The translations under genes were made by a program, and so were the position numbers. Under the pieces are notes generated by a model, which saw nothing but the letters and a program-made list of their open reading frames with translations, was not told where the DNA came from and ran no database searches. From contig JAGCCO010000008.1 in NCBI GenBank assembly GCA_017651645.1, positions 62,001 through 126,000 on the forward strand: DNA of 64,000 nt, given 5' to 3'. Positions 1-8,665 of the stretch are shown piece by piece (position 1 is the stretch's first letter; the number at the start of each line of letters is the position of its first letter). This stretch comes from Bacteroidales bacterium. GTDB taxonomy: Bacteria; Bacteroidota; Bacteroidia; Bacteroidales; F082.

Positions 1-60
1 CCCAAGGGAGTAAGCCAGAAGACCTGCCGCCTGTCGCTGAAACGAAGCTTTCGGGACAAG
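1..60 (+). promoter_or_regulatory. Cobalamin (B12) riboswitch, 3' part only
   Basis: Positions 12-28 match the conserved 3' end of the B12 riboswitch (consensus AAGCCAGGAGACCTGCC; here one base differs). A GGGAG stretch at 6-10 sits where the preceding conserved G-rich segment is expected. The aptamer core would lie to the left of the window, so the element is truncated by the window edge. It precedes a run of genes (152-5159) that includes BtuG-like and BtuF-like proteins, which agrees with B12-repressed expression. The 3' boundary and the expression platform are not certain. Confidence 0.8.
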
Positions 61-151
61 AGCTGGCTTTCCTTATTTTATAAGGTGTGTACCTTTTCCC
101 CTAAGCATTGTAATGTAATGGATTGAATGTCAAACCTAAAATTATATTATT

Positions 152-1774
152 ATGCGTAAAAACTTTACCCTTTTATTCCTTATCGGAATCTTTGGTCTGT
201 TTACGACCAACCTGTTTGCACAACAAGACGCTACCATCGACCCCCAGAACATCCGCTACTGGATTGGCGAGGGCGAGAATCAAGTGGTCTTCATCGTCAA
301 CTGGGCCGAACCCGACACGGCTTTGGCTTGGGGCTATCGCTTCGATGCAGACTCTATCATTGTTAAAGACATGATGGACGCAATTGCTGAGGTCGATGCC
401 CGTTTCTCCTACACCTTGGGACCTTGGGGCATCGGTGACATCCTCTTTAACAACGGCACGCTCAATATGGGCATCACCGCCGGCGGTTACTGGATGTTTA
501 ACGTCGACGGCGAAATGGCTCAGGTGGGCTATGACGTGCAGAAGGTCGCCAATGGCAACTATGTGAAATGGGGCGACACCAACTGCGGCACCATGGTTGA
601 CCCCGAAACTTGGGCCTATGTCTGGGAAAAGGAAATCGAAGCTGTCTATACCTATGCCGTAGAAGCCACAATCGATCCTGCCAACATCCGCTATTGGATT
701 GGCGAGGGCGAGAACGAAGTGGTCTTTGCCGTCAACTGGAACGAGCCCGACACCTGCCTGGCTTGGGGCTATCGCTTCAGAGAAGAGACCGTGACCGTGA
801 AACAAATCATGGATGCCATCAAAGCTGCCGACCCGCGTTTCGACTATGTTGACATCGGCTGGGCTGTGGGTGACATTTACTATGTTGAAGGTGCACTTGA
901 CCTCTCGCTCTATGGTACGTATTGGCTCTACAACATCAACGGCGAAATGGCCGGACTCGGTTTCGACCAACAACCCGTTGAAAACGGCGACTTCATCAAG
1001 TTCGGTGACGAGTCCTGCGGTGTTGAGATTGCTAGCTGGACATTTGTCTGGCCATCGGAAGTGGGTGCCGTGTATCCTTACGCTGAGGAAGCTAAGATCG
1101 AGTTCTCCGAGATCCTCTATTGGGTGGGCGAAGGCACCAACGAAGTCGTCTTTGCCGTCAACTGGAACGAACCCAACAGATGCCTGGCCTGGGGCTACCG
1201 CTTCAACGGTGAGAGCGTGATCATGAAAGAGGTGATGGATGCCATTGCCGAAGCCGACCGCCGCTTCTCTTACACGGCTGGCTCTTGGGGCGTTGAAGAC
1301 CTCATCTTCAATGTGGATGCTGAGAATGTGCACTATACCCTCTCTGGCCAATGGTGGCTCTACAACGTGAATGGCATGTCGGGTTGGTACGGCTACGATG
1401 CCGAACCTCTCGTCAACGGCGACTTCGTCAAGTGGGGCGATGAGTCATGCGCTACCGAGATTGCCGAATGGACCTACGTCTGGACGCAGGAAGTCGAGCC
1501 TGTTTGGATGAACACGGGCATCGATGAAATCCAGAACACCGTGTCGGTCTACCCGAATCCTGCCGTCAACGAGACCTTCGTGACCCTCGAAGATGCTGGC
1601 ATGACCACGGTTTCGGTGTACGACGTGCAAGGCCGCCTCGTCAGCACGATGAGTGTTGAGGCTGTGTCGGGCGAACAAGTCCGTATCGATACCGAAACGC
1701 TGAATAGCGGCGTGTATTTCCTCACCGTGAGCAACGACAGCGCTGTGCGTACTGCTAAACTCGTGGTGAGATGA
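152..1774 (+). CDS. T9SS-sorted surface protein with three ~150-residue repeats, in the B12 locus
   Basis: This 540-aa protein has a signal peptide (about residues 1-24, ending LFAQ) and three successive copies of a ~145-150-residue domain starting near residues 26, 172 and 316. Each copy opens with a Y-W-[IV]-G-E-G-E/T-N motif followed by V-x-W-x-E-P and A-W-G-Y-R-F. A T9SS type A sorting domain follows from about residue 465 (VYPNP, then NSGVYFL). It is the first gene after the B12 riboswitch and overlaps the next gene by ATGA. A role at the cell surface in corrinoid capture is inferred from that position. I do not recognise a characterised family, and a BtuH-like role is possible but not shown. 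The ATG at 152 is chosen because the signal peptide starts there. Confidence 0.8.
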   Translation: MRKNFTLLFLIGIFGLFTTNLFAQQDATIDPQNIRYWIGEGENQVVFIVNWAEPDTALAWGYRFDADSIIVKDMMDAIAEVDARFSYTLGPWGIGDILFNNGTLNMGITAGGYWMFNVDGEMAQVGYDVQKVANGNYVKWGDTNCGTMVDPETWAYVWEKEIEAVYTYAVEATIDPANIRYWIGEGENEVVFAVNWNEPDTCLAWGYRFREETVTVKQIMDAIKAADPRFDYVDIGWAVGDIYYVEGALDLSLYGTYWLYNINGEMAGLGFDQQPVENGDFIKFGDESCGVEIASWTFVWPSEVGAVYPYAEEAKIEFSEILYWVGEGTNEVVFAVNWNEPNRCLAWGYRFNGESVIMKEVMDAIAEADRRFSYTAGSWGVEDLIFNVDAENVHYTLSGQWWLYNVNGMSGWYGYDAEPLVNGDFVKWGDESCATEIAEWTYVWTQEVEPVWMNTGIDEIQNTVSVYPNPAVNETFVTLEDAGMTTVSVYDVQGRLVSTMSVEAVSGEQVRIDTETLNSGVYFLTVSNDSAVRTAKLVVR

Positions 1775-2736
1775 TAAAAAGGATTTTTATCCTGATAATG
1801 GCTTTGGTGCCGACGATGCTTTGGGCGCAGTTCGCGCCTGAGGCAGGTGTCGCCGGCACCACGGCCATGCATGCCGACTCTTCGGCCTTTGTGGCTTGGG
1901 CTACAGGCTGCACTGTCGACCGCGGTCCTCAACAGATTGACAGCCTCAGCTTAGGACCAGTCAGCTATGGCGCCGATGCCGATGCCCTTGGCAAGGCCGA
2001 TAATTATGTGGTCAGTCTGGGTGACGGCGGCACGGCGGTGCTGACTTTCGCTTCGCCCATCTGCAATGATGCAGGCCCAGACTTCGCCGTGTTTGAGAAC
2101 CCCTTCCATAATGTGCCACATTGCTTTCTTGAGCTGGCTTTTGTGGAAGTGAGCTCCGATGGTGAGAACTATTTCCCTTTCCCTGCCATTACCAAGGTGC
2201 CTTTCGATGAACAGATGGGCTCTTTCGGCGTCATGGATGCCACGCTCATTCATAACTTCGCTGGAAAATACGAGGTGTTCTACGGCACGCCTTTCGACCT
2301 CGACGAGGTGGAAGACAACGTCCTGCTTGACAAGATGAAAATCACACACATCCGCCTCATCGATGTGATCGGCAATATCGACCCGGAGTATGCTACCTAC
2401 GATTCGGAAGGCCATATCGTCAACGACCCCTGGCCGACACCGTTCTGGTCGAGCGGCTTCGACTTGGATGCTGTCGGAGTGATTCATGATGTGGCGCATT
2501 TCGATGTCCCGGAAAACGGGATGGAAACCCTTTCGGTTTATCCCAATCCCGTGAAAGATAGACTGACGGTGAAAGCCGAAAACTTGGAATCGGTCGAAGT
2601 CTATAATCTTGTGGGACAGCTGGTCATGACATCTTCTGTGGCCGTCATCGACTTTGGCGACCTGAATCAAGGCATCTATTTCGTGCGCGTGATGGCTGAC
2701 GGGAAGACCGTCACGAAACGTGTTGTGAAACAATAA
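1771..2736 (+). CDS. T9SS-sorted cell-surface protein of the B12 locus
   Basis: This 321-aa protein has a signal peptide (residues 1-19, ending LWAQ). Its ~220-residue globular domain is of a type seen in secreted Bacteroidota proteins: an opening FAPEAGVAGTTAMH, then G-D-G-G-T-A-V-L-T-F and a D-F-A-V-F-E-N-P motif near residue 105. A T9SS sorting domain occupies about residues 250-321 (VYPNP, NQGIYFVRV). It starts inside the stop codon of the upstream gene (ATGA overlap) and ends 13 bp before the BtuG-like gene, so the three genes are almost certainly co-transcribed. Riboswitch control and neighbours imply a role in corrinoid uptake at the surface. The biochemical function is unknown. Confidence 0.78.
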   Translation: MIKRIFILIMALVPTMLWAQFAPEAGVAGTTAMHADSSAFVAWATGCTVDRGPQQIDSLSLGPVSYGADADALGKADNYVVSLGDGGTAVLTFASPICNDAGPDFAVFENPFHNVPHCFLELAFVEVSSDGENYFPFPAITKVPFDEQMGSFGVMDATLIHNFAGKYEVFYGTPFDLDEVEDNVLLDKMKITHIRLIDVIGNIDPEYATYDSEGHIVNDPWPTPFWSSGFDLDAVGVIHDVAHFDVPENGMETLSVYPNPVKDRLTVKAENLESVEVYNLVGQLVMTSSVAVIDFGDLNQGIYFVRVMADGKTVTKRVVKQ

Positions 2737-2749
2737 AATACGATTAGTA

Positions 2750-3817
2750 ATGAAAAAAATAAACCTATTTTTGTTGGCTTTTGTCGCCGCTTTGTTGTTC
2801 GCCTGCAAGCCGAACCAACCCGTTGATCCGAACGCTTATACGGTAGGCTCGGGTGTGTTGGTGCTCAACGAAGGCAATTACCAGTTCTCCAACGCTTCGC
2901 TGTCGTTCTACGACCCCTTGGCTGACACTGTGGCCAACAACCTGTTCTATAAGGTGAACGATGCCCCGTTGGGTGATGTGGCCGAGAGCATGGCCTTGGT
3001 CGACGGCAAGCTCTATATCGTCGTCAACAACAGCAACCTGATCTATAAGGTGAATGCCAACACCATGGTCTGCGACACCACGAAGCCCTTCAAGCTCGGT
3101 GACTTCTACTCGCCGCGTGAGATGTACTTCGTGAGCCCCGAGAAGGCCTACGTCAGCGACTTGATGGGCACAGGCCTGTGGATCATCAACCCGAAGGACA
3201 TGAGCCATTGTGGCTTTGTCGAGACGGGAAAGTCCACCGAGAAGATGGTGTCCGTGGGCAATGAGCTGTACGTCAGCAACTGGTCGAACTACTACCTTTC
3301 CGGGATGGAAAAGAACACCGTTCAGGTCGTCGACATGAACAACGACGTGAAAGTGGCCGAGATCCAGGTGGGGAAGGAGCCCAACACCATGGCAGTTGAC
3401 AAAAACGGCCACGTGTGGGTGCTCTGCGAAGGTGCGGTTTGGGAAGCCGATGGCGAACATCCCAGCCTTTGGGAAATCAACCCGCAGCTGAAGACTGCCG
3501 AGAAACGTTATGAGTTTGACGGCACAGCCATGGTGTTGAGAGCCAACCCTTCGGGCGACCAGCTGTATCTCATTCTCAACAACGAAGTGCGCCGTTTCGA
3601 CATCGGCACCCTGACTTTGTCGGAGACCTTCTGCATCGTCGCCGAGCCTCAAGGCATGTTCTATAACATGGCCGTGGAGCCCAAGAGTGGCGATATCTAT
3701 GTGACCGACGCCAAGAACTACCTGATGAACGGCACGGTGTACCGTTTTTCCTTCGACGGTGTGCTGCTCAGCTCGTTCGAGGCAGGTGTCATCCCCAGTG
3801 CAATGTTGTTTAAATAA
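2750..3817 (+). CDS. btuG: BtuG-like surface lipoprotein (YncE/DUF5074-type beta-propeller)
   Basis: This 355-aa protein has a lipoprotein signal peptide with lipobox LFAC at about residues 16-19. The mature part looks like a beta-propeller of YncE type, with blade-like repeats such as L-Y-I-V-V-N-N-S, A-Y-V-S-D-L and V-Q-V-V-D-M-N at 35-50-residue intervals. In Bacteroides, BtuG is a surface beta-propeller lipoprotein that binds cobamides very tightly and hands them to the TonB-dependent receptor BtuB. The assignment rests on fold type, lipidation, and location in a riboswitch-preceded operon that also encodes a BtuF-like protein. No BtuB is in the window, so BtuB must be to the left or elsewhere. 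A strong terminator follows directly. Confidence 0.72.
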   Translation: MKKINLFLLAFVAALLFACKPNQPVDPNAYTVGSGVLVLNEGNYQFSNASLSFYDPLADTVANNLFYKVNDAPLGDVAESMALVDGKLYIVVNNSNLIYKVNANTMVCDTTKPFKLGDFYSPREMYFVSPEKAYVSDLMGTGLWIINPKDMSHCGFVETGKSTEKMVSVGNELYVSNWSNYYLSGMEKNTVQVVDMNNDVKVAEIQVGKEPNTMAVDKNGHVWVLCEGAVWEADGEHPSLWEINPQLKTAEKRYEFDGTAMVLRANPSGDQLYLILNNEVRRFDIGTLTLSETFCIVAEPQGMFYNMAVEPKSGDIYVTDAKNYLMNGTVYRFSFDGVLLSSFEAGVIPSAMLFK

Positions 3818-3830
3818 TTGATATTCTTTT

Positions 3831-3872
3831 GCGTGAGGTTTTTGCTTGCAAAAACCTCACGCGCTTTTTTTT
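3831..3872 (+). terminator. Strong intrinsic terminator inside the B12 locus
   Basis: There is a perfect 14-bp stem (3831-3844 pairing with 3849-3862) with a 4-nt loop, followed by a run of eight T from 3865. It lies between the btuG-like gene and the small CWC gene. Either the last two genes are expressed at a lower level through read-through or they have their own promoter. Confidence 0.88.
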
Positions 3873-3876
3873 GCCT

Positions 3877-4041
3877 ATGAAAAAGACGTGTCCCCGTTGC
3901 GGAAAAGAATTTGAATGCGTGCATTCTGTCGACTGCTGGTGCATCAAAGTGCAGCTCACTGACGCCACAAAAGCCTATCTGAGGGAGCATTACAGCGACT
4001 GCCTGTGCAAAGACTGTCTTGAGAAATTGAACGCCCAATGA
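3877..4041 (+). CDS. Small cysteine-rich CWC-family protein
   Basis: This 54-aa protein starts at the ATG at 3877. The upstream in-frame TTG at 3829 would place translation across the terminator and is rejected. It carries CxxC near the N-terminus (CPRCG), a central C-W-C and a C-terminal C-x-C-x-x-C, the pattern of the cysteine-rich CWC family thought to bind a metal, probably zinc. Its stop overlaps the start of the BtuF-like gene by ATGA, so the two are translationally coupled. Function is unknown. Confidence 0.75.
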   Translation: MKKTCPRCGKEFECVHSVDCWCIKVQLTDATKAYLREHYSDCLCKDCLEKLNAQ

Positions 4042-5159
4042 GAAGACTCTGGATTCTATTATTGGTGGCTTTGACGGCATGTAGGTTCAATACCCATGTC
4101 AAGGAGGAAAAAGTCGAGGTTGACAATATGATGCGCTATGCGCACAATGTCATTGTCAGCGAAAAAGACTATGGCTACCTCATGGAGGTCATCTGCCCTT
4201 GGGACACCACCTTGTCGTTGGGCAAGTTCGCCTTGGTTAAAGACACGACGAAGGTGGTAGGTGAGGGGCTGACCCAAGTCAGGGTGCCGGTGCAGTCAGT
4301 GATTTCGTTCTCGGCCACGCAATGGGCGGTGTTCCTGCGTTTGGGTGAGATCGACCGCGTGAAAGGCATCCTTGAAGGCCGTTTTGTGACTGACAGTACC
4401 ATGCGCTCGCTTTTGGCACAGGAGAAGGTCTACGACATCGGAACGGAGGCCGCCGCCAACATCGAGCGGATGATTCAAATCCAGCCCGACATCTTGTTGT
4501 ATTCACCTTATTTCGACGGCAACCAAGGCGGCTTGAACATCACGGGCGCTGTCTTGTTTCCCTTTGCGGATTACATGGAGAACACACCCTTGGGTCGTGC
4601 AGAGTGGATTCGTGTCATCGGTATGCTGACGGGCTGCGAGGACAAGGCCGACGCCTGGTTCGACGACATCGAGCGGCGCTATCAGGCGCTTTCGACACTT
4701 TGTGCCGAGGTGGAGCATCGCCCCACGGTGTTCTCCGACCTGGCCTTCAACGGACAATGGTATGTGGCGGGTGGTCGTAGTTATATGGCCAAACTCTTTG
4801 CGGATGCCGGTGCGGACTACATCTGGAAAGACAACCCTTCGACGGCCAGCGTGCCCATGGATGCCGAGAGTATCCTTGCCAAGGCGCAGCATGCCGACTT
4901 TTGGCGTGTCATCAACTCCAATCCTTTCCCGATGACCTACGAATCCTTGGCCAAGGAAAGTCCTGTTTATCCGCTTTTCGATGCCTTCAAGAACCACAAA
5001 ATCATCGTTTGCGACATCCTTTCGACAGGCTATTTCGAGCAGTCGCAGTGCGAACCCGACTTATTGTTAGCGGACTTCATCCATTTCTTCCATCCCGAGC
5101 TGCTGACAGGCGAGTGGGAGGGGTATAAGCCGAAGTATTATCATTTGGTTGTGGAATAA
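4038..5159 (+). CDS. btuF: BtuF-like ABC transporter substrate-binding lipoprotein (corrinoid)
   Basis: This 373-aa lipoprotein (lipobox LTAC, residues 12-15) belongs to the periplasmic binding protein type used for B12 and iron-siderophore uptake. Visible family traits are an N-terminal lobe with G-I-L-E-G-R and a Y-D-I-G-T-E-A-A-A-N-I-E-R segment followed by Q-P-D-I-L-L-Y (about residues 133-156), and a C-terminal lobe with N-G-Q-W-Y-V-A-G-G and D-A-G-A-D-Y-I. It would deliver cobalamin to BtuCD. Siderophore or heme binding cannot be excluded from sequence, but location in a B12-riboswitch locus supports cobalamin. No permease or ATPase gene follows; the next gene is unrelated and has its own promoter. 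Confidence 0.75.
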   Translation: MRRLWILLLVALTACRFNTHVKEEKVEVDNMMRYAHNVIVSEKDYGYLMEVICPWDTTLSLGKFALVKDTTKVVGEGLTQVRVPVQSVISFSATQWAVFLRLGEIDRVKGILEGRFVTDSTMRSLLAQEKVYDIGTEAAANIERMIQIQPDILLYSPYFDGNQGGLNITGAVLFPFADYMENTPLGRAEWIRVIGMLTGCEDKADAWFDDIERRYQALSTLCAEVEHRPTVFSDLAFNGQWYVAGGRSYMAKLFADAGADYIWKDNPSTASVPMDAESILAKAQHADFWRVINSNPFPMTYESLAKESPVYPLFDAFKNHKIIVCDILSTGYFEQSQCEPDLLLADFIHFFHPELLTGEWEGYKPKYYHLVVE

Positions 5160-5191
5160 ACATATCAAAAATTGAGATTTGTTTCACTTTT

Positions 5192-5224
5192 TTTGTCTTC
5201 ATTTCGGAAAAATACCTATTTTTG
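5192..5224 (+). promoter_or_regulatory. Bacteroidota-type promoter for the gene at 5296
   Basis: A -33 box TTTG (5192-5195) and a -7 box TATTTTTG (5217-5224) are separated by 21 nt, matching the Bacteroidota sigma-ABfr pattern. The leader to the ATG at 5296 is about 65 nt. Confidence 0.7.
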
Positions 5225-5295
5225 CGATGCCTTAAGGTGTGTAAAAGAGAATTGAATTAGTATAATATATTGATAATCAGAAAACAAAAAGAATT

Positions 5296-5922
5296 ATGCG
5301 TAAACATGTTATGAAACAATTGATGACGGCTCTTCTGATGGCTTTGGTTGTGCCGTGCGTGAATGCTCAAGTAAACGTGGGCGATATCCTTTGTGAAGGC
5401 AATAAGGTAGTTAGCCTTGCCGATTATGACACTGTAAACTTTAAGGCCGTTGGCGTGGTGTTTTATGTGGATGATTCAGGAAACCATGGTTGGGCCTTGG
5501 CTTTAGAGGATGAAGGTTCCTTCGCCTGGGGAGGCAATGGCGAAGACACCAAACTGGACAACTATACGTACAGAGCCTCGGCAGCTGATGATTTAGATGG
5601 CTATAACAACACGAAGACTATCTTGGAATTAGATAAAACCTACCCAGCATTTGAAGCCGTTGATTTCGAGAATGGTTGGTACTTGCCCGCTGCTGGTCAG
5701 TTGAAGTGCCTCTATAAGAATCTAAAAGATGTAAACGCCAGCCTCGAGAAAGCTGGTGGCTTGATTGTCAAACCCATAGGTGATACTTATTGGTCTTCAA
5801 CTGAGTATTCAGACATTAATGCGTGGTATTTGATTACCATCGGTGGACTTGAGTATACATCTAACGGTTACAATGACCATAAAGACGGGACACGCCTCGT
5901 CCGTAGCGTGAGGGATTTCTAA
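5296..5922 (+). CDS. Secreted Lcl/DUF1566-like (C-type-lectin-like) protein
   Basis: This 208-aa protein has an N-terminal signal peptide (ending VNAQ at about residue 25) and a single domain like Lcl_C/DUF1566 or Fib_succ_major. Characteristic elements are N-G-W-Y-L-P-A-A-G-Q-L near residue 131, Y-W-S-S-T-E-Y near 170 and a final R-L-V-R-S-V-R. It is monocistronic, with its own promoter and a downstream terminator. An alternative start at 5311 (ATGAAACAA) would still give a signal peptide. It has no T9SS sorting domain. Its C-terminus resembles the fold of the domains ending the giant proteins further on but does not show the NNC-rich variable pattern. Confidence 0.75.
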   Translation: MRKHVMKQLMTALLMALVVPCVNAQVNVGDILCEGNKVVSLADYDTVNFKAVGVVFYVDDSGNHGWALALEDEGSFAWGGNGEDTKLDNYTYRASAADDLDGYNNTKTILELDKTYPAFEAVDFENGWYLPAAGQLKCLYKNLKDVNASLEKAGGLIVKPIGDTYWSSTEYSDINAWYLITIGGLEYTSNGYNDHKDGTRLVRSVRDF

Positions 5923-5958
5923 GTCATTGACGGTTTATCAAAAACAATTAGAATCTAA

Positions 5959-5993
5959 GTACTCATTGCATCATGGCAATGGGTACTTTTTTA
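5959..5993 (+). terminator. Intrinsic terminator after the 5296 gene
   Basis: An 11-bp stem (5959-5969 with 5976-5986, one G-T pair) is followed by a T-run at 5987-5993. Confidence 0.75.
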
Positions 5994-6158
5994 TTTGCCT
6001 CTCAGCGGACAATTCGTCGTGCAGGAAGCACATTTGTGTGCTTCCTGTTTTGTGCTTTTGTCACAGGAGCATTTGCCTTTGCCCATCCGCAAGGTGCGGA
6101 TGGCGACCATGACGAGGGCCAAGACAACCAAAAGCACTATGACGGTAGGTAGGTTCAT
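5991..6158 (-). CDS. FeoB-associated Cys-rich membrane protein
   Basis: This 55-aa protein has one N-terminal membrane segment (about residues 3-21) followed by a Cys-rich tail (C-S-C-D, then C-A-S-C and a final C-P-L). That layout is typical of the small protein encoded after feoB in Bacteroidota. Its ATG overlaps the feoB stop (ATGA), which fixes the start at 6158. It probably assists FeoB, but the mechanism is unknown. An 11-bp perfect inverted repeat (6022-6047) lies inside the coding sequence and may act as a terminator for plus-strand read-through. Confidence 0.72.
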   Translation of the reverse strand: MNLPTVIVLLVVLALVMVAIRTLRMGKGKCSCDKSTKQEAHKCASCTTNCPLRGK

Positions 6159-8521
6159 GCGATGACAGCGTTGGCGATGAGATAGGCAAACCAGGCACAA
6201 ATCCAAGCGACGGTGCATTGGAACAGGATGATGAAGAGCATCCATTTGGCCCCAAGCTCGCGACGGATGGCGGCCATGGCGGCCACACAAGGCGTGTAGA
6301 GCAGACAGAAGACCAACATGGAGATGCTGGTAACCGTGGTGAACAAGGGCATGGCATTGAGCACTTCCAATGTGGCCACTACGCTCTCTTTGGCCATGAA
6401 GCCGCTGATGAGGGCTGTGACGACCTGCCAGCTGCCTAAACCAAGCGGACGGAACACAGGAGCGATCCAGCCGGCCACGTTAGCCAACATACTGCCTTCA
6501 CCGTTTTCGACCATGTTGAAGTGGAAGTCAAAGGTCTGTAGGAACCAGATGACTAAAGTGGCCAAAAAGATGACTGTGAAGGCGCGTTGCACGAAGTCCT
6601 TGGTCTTGTCCCAAAGCAGGTGAGCGACGTTCTTCGCACTCGGCATACGGTAGTTGGGCAGCTCCATGACGAAAGGCGCCACATCGACTTTCTTTCCAAA
6701 CCATTTGGTAAACAGTGCGGTAACGATGCCCACGAGGATGCCTAACAGATAGAGGCAGATGAGCACCAAGCCACCGTGACCAGGGAAGAACATGCTGGTG
6801 AAGAATCCGTAGATCGGGATTTTCGCCGAGCAGCTCATGAACGGGGTGAGTAGGATGGTACGCCAACGGTCGTGTGTGGAGTGCAAGGTGCGGGTCGACA
6901 TCACCGCAGGCACGGTACAGCCGAAGCCGATGAGCATGGGCACGATACTGTGTCCGGTGAGACCGAGTTTACGCAAGAAGCTATCGCTGACGAAGGCCAC
7001 ACGCGCCATGTAGCCGCTGTCTTCCAACAGGCTGAGGAAGAAGAACAGCAAGATGATGATAGGTACGAAGCTGAGCACGCTGCCCACGCCACCAAAGATA
7101 CCGTCGACCACCAACGACTGCACAGCTGGACTGACGTTCCAATTGGCCAAGGCGTTGCCTACGATCTCGGCAAGCCATGTGATGCCTTGGTCGAGCCAAT
7201 CCTGCAAGGGTGCTCCTAAGGCATCGATGCTGAGCCAAATGATGCTTACCATCACGAGGATGAAGATGGGGATGGCCGTCCATTTGCCGGTCAAGATCTT
7301 GTCGATGCGGCGGCTGCGTTGGTATTCTTTGCTTTCCTTAGGTTTGATTACCGTTTTGTTGCAGAGTCGCTTGATGAAGGCGAAACGCATCTCTGCCATG
7401 GCAGCGGCGCGGTCGAGGCCGCGTTCTTCTTCCATCTGGACGATAAGGTGTTCCAAGGTCTCCTTTTCGTTTTGTGAGAGTTGTAAGGCTTCCATTACGA
7501 TGGGGTCGCCTTCCACGAGTTTGGAGGCGGCGAAGCGTACGGGGATGTCGGCACGCTGGGCATGGTCCTCGATGAGGTGCATGATGCTGTGCAGACAGCG
7601 GTGCACTGCACCACCGTGGTCGTCCTTGTCGCAGAAGTCTTGCCGCACAGGGGCTTCCTGGTATTTGGCGATGTGGATGGCGTGGTCGACCAGCTCGGAG
7701 ACGCCTTCGTTTTTCGAGGCTGAGATGGGTACCACAGGCAGACCGAGAATCTGTTCCATCTCGTTGACCAGGATGCTGCCGCCGTTGTTACGCACTTCAT
7801 CCATCATGTTGAGTGCCAAAACCATAGGCGTTCCCAATTCCATAAGTTGCATGGTAAGATAGAGGTTGCGCTCGATATTGTTGGCATCCACGATGTTGAT
7901 GATGGCTTTGGGCTTCTCTTTCAAAATGAACTCACGCGACACGATTTCCTCGGAGGTGTAAGGGGAGAGGGAATAGATGCCCGGCAGGTCGGTGACGGAG
8001 GTCTCAGGGTGACCTTTGATGGTACCATCCTTGCGGTCGACGGTGACGCCAGGGAAGTTACCCACGTGCTGGTTGGCACCCGTCAGCTGGTTGAAGAGGG
8101 TGGTCTTGCCGCAGTTCTGCTGTCCGGCAAGGGCGAAAGTCAGCTTGGTGCCTTTGGGCAATGGTGTCTCATGGGTCTTGTCGTGGTAGATGCCTTCTTC
8201 ACCCAAGCCCGGGTGGGCGTTATGGTCGGGGAGGGAGGTGATGTAAAGGTGCTCATCGTTCTGAGGGTCTGTGGCTTCGGCTTCTTCGCTGTTGTGGCAA
8301 GGTTCCACCTCAATCAGGGCGGCATCGGCCTTGCGCAGGGTAAGCGAATAGCCATGAATCATCACTTCCATCGGGTCGCCCAAGGGCGCATATTTCACGA
8401 TTTTGATGAAGGCGTCGGGGATGAGGCCCATGTCCAAAAAATGCTGGCGGCGTTGGCCTTCTCCGTTAACGGATTGAATGCGAGCGGATTGTCCTATGTC
8501 TAATTTATCGAGTGTGATCAT
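6155..8521 (-). CDS. feoB: Fused FeoA-FeoB ferrous iron transporter
   Basis: This 788-aa protein has an N-terminal FeoA domain (about residues 1-75, SH3-like). The FeoB G domain follows from about residue 125: P-loop G-Q-Q-N-C-G-K-T-T, switch G-N-F-P-G-V-T, D-L-P-G, N-M-M-D and S-A-S-K. A multispan permease carries two gate repeats (P-F-M-S-C-S-A-K-I-P and Y-T-P-C-V-A-A-M). It imports Fe2+ across the inner membrane. The start is set at the ATG at 8521 because a -7 box (8551-8544) lies only about 22 nt upstream; a longer frame to 8569 would run through the promoter. FeoA-FeoB fusions are common in Bacteroidota. It is translationally coupled to the Cys-rich partner. Confidence 0.95.
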   Translation of the reverse strand: MITLDKLDIGQSARIQSVNGEGQRRQHFLDMGLIPDAFIKIVKYAPLGDPMEVMIHGYSLTLRKADAALIEVEPCHNSEEAEATDPQNDEHLYITSLPDHNAHPGLGEEGIYHDKTHETPLPKGTKLTFALAGQQNCGKTTLFNQLTGANQHVGNFPGVTVDRKDGTIKGHPETSVTDLPGIYSLSPYTSEEIVSREFILKEKPKAIINIVDANNIERNLYLTMQLMELGTPMVLALNMMDEVRNNGGSILVNEMEQILGLPVVPISASKNEGVSELVDHAIHIAKYQEAPVRQDFCDKDDHGGAVHRCLHSIMHLIEDHAQRADIPVRFAASKLVEGDPIVMEALQLSQNEKETLEHLIVQMEEERGLDRAAAMAEMRFAFIKRLCNKTVIKPKESKEYQRSRRIDKILTGKWTAIPIFILVMVSIIWLSIDALGAPLQDWLDQGITWLAEIVGNALANWNVSPAVQSLVVDGIFGGVGSVLSFVPIIILLFFFLSLLEDSGYMARVAFVSDSFLRKLGLTGHSIVPMLIGFGCTVPAVMSTRTLHSTHDRWRTILLTPFMSCSAKIPIYGFFTSMFFPGHGGLVLICLYLLGILVGIVTALFTKWFGKKVDVAPFVMELPNYRMPSAKNVAHLLWDKTKDFVQRAFTVIFLATLVIWFLQTFDFHFNMVENGEGSMLANVAGWIAPVFRPLGLGSWQVVTALISGFMAKESVVATLEVLNAMPLFTTVTSISMLVFCLLYTPCVAAMAAIRRELGAKWMLFIILFQCTVAWICAWFAYLIANAVIA

Positions 8522-8543
8522 CTGATGCTTTTGTTTGATGGTG

Positions 8544-8551
8544 CAAAAATA
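8544..8551 (-). promoter_or_regulatory. -7 promoter box of feoAB
   Basis: The minus strand reads TATTTTTG here, followed by GC, with a short leader to the ATG at 8521. I see no clear -33 TTTG at the right distance. No Fur or DtxR box could be recognised. Confidence 0.5.
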
Positions 8552-8665
8552 CAAAGACATTTCATGCACTCTTATCCTAATTAATAATACTTTTTTTGAG
8601 AAACACTCATCATTAGTTGGGAAAGGAATGGTTTTTGTAGTTATAGTATAAAAACACTCACAGCC

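Noticed and set aside
173..1351. Long antisense open frame opposite the triple-repeat B12-locus gene
   Set aside because: It mirrors the repeats of the sense gene, lacks a signal or known domain, and the sense frame has a clear signal peptide and sorting domain.
3829..4041. Longer version of the CWC gene starting at the TTG at 3829
   Set aside because: The extra 16 codons cover the terminator hairpin; the ATG at 3877 gives the normal short family protein.
5296..5922. The small Lcl/DUF1566-like protein as a further DGR target
   Set aside because: Its C-terminus has the fold but no NNC-rich variable block, no related paralogue in the window for comparison, and a plain terminator instead of the shared 3' flank.
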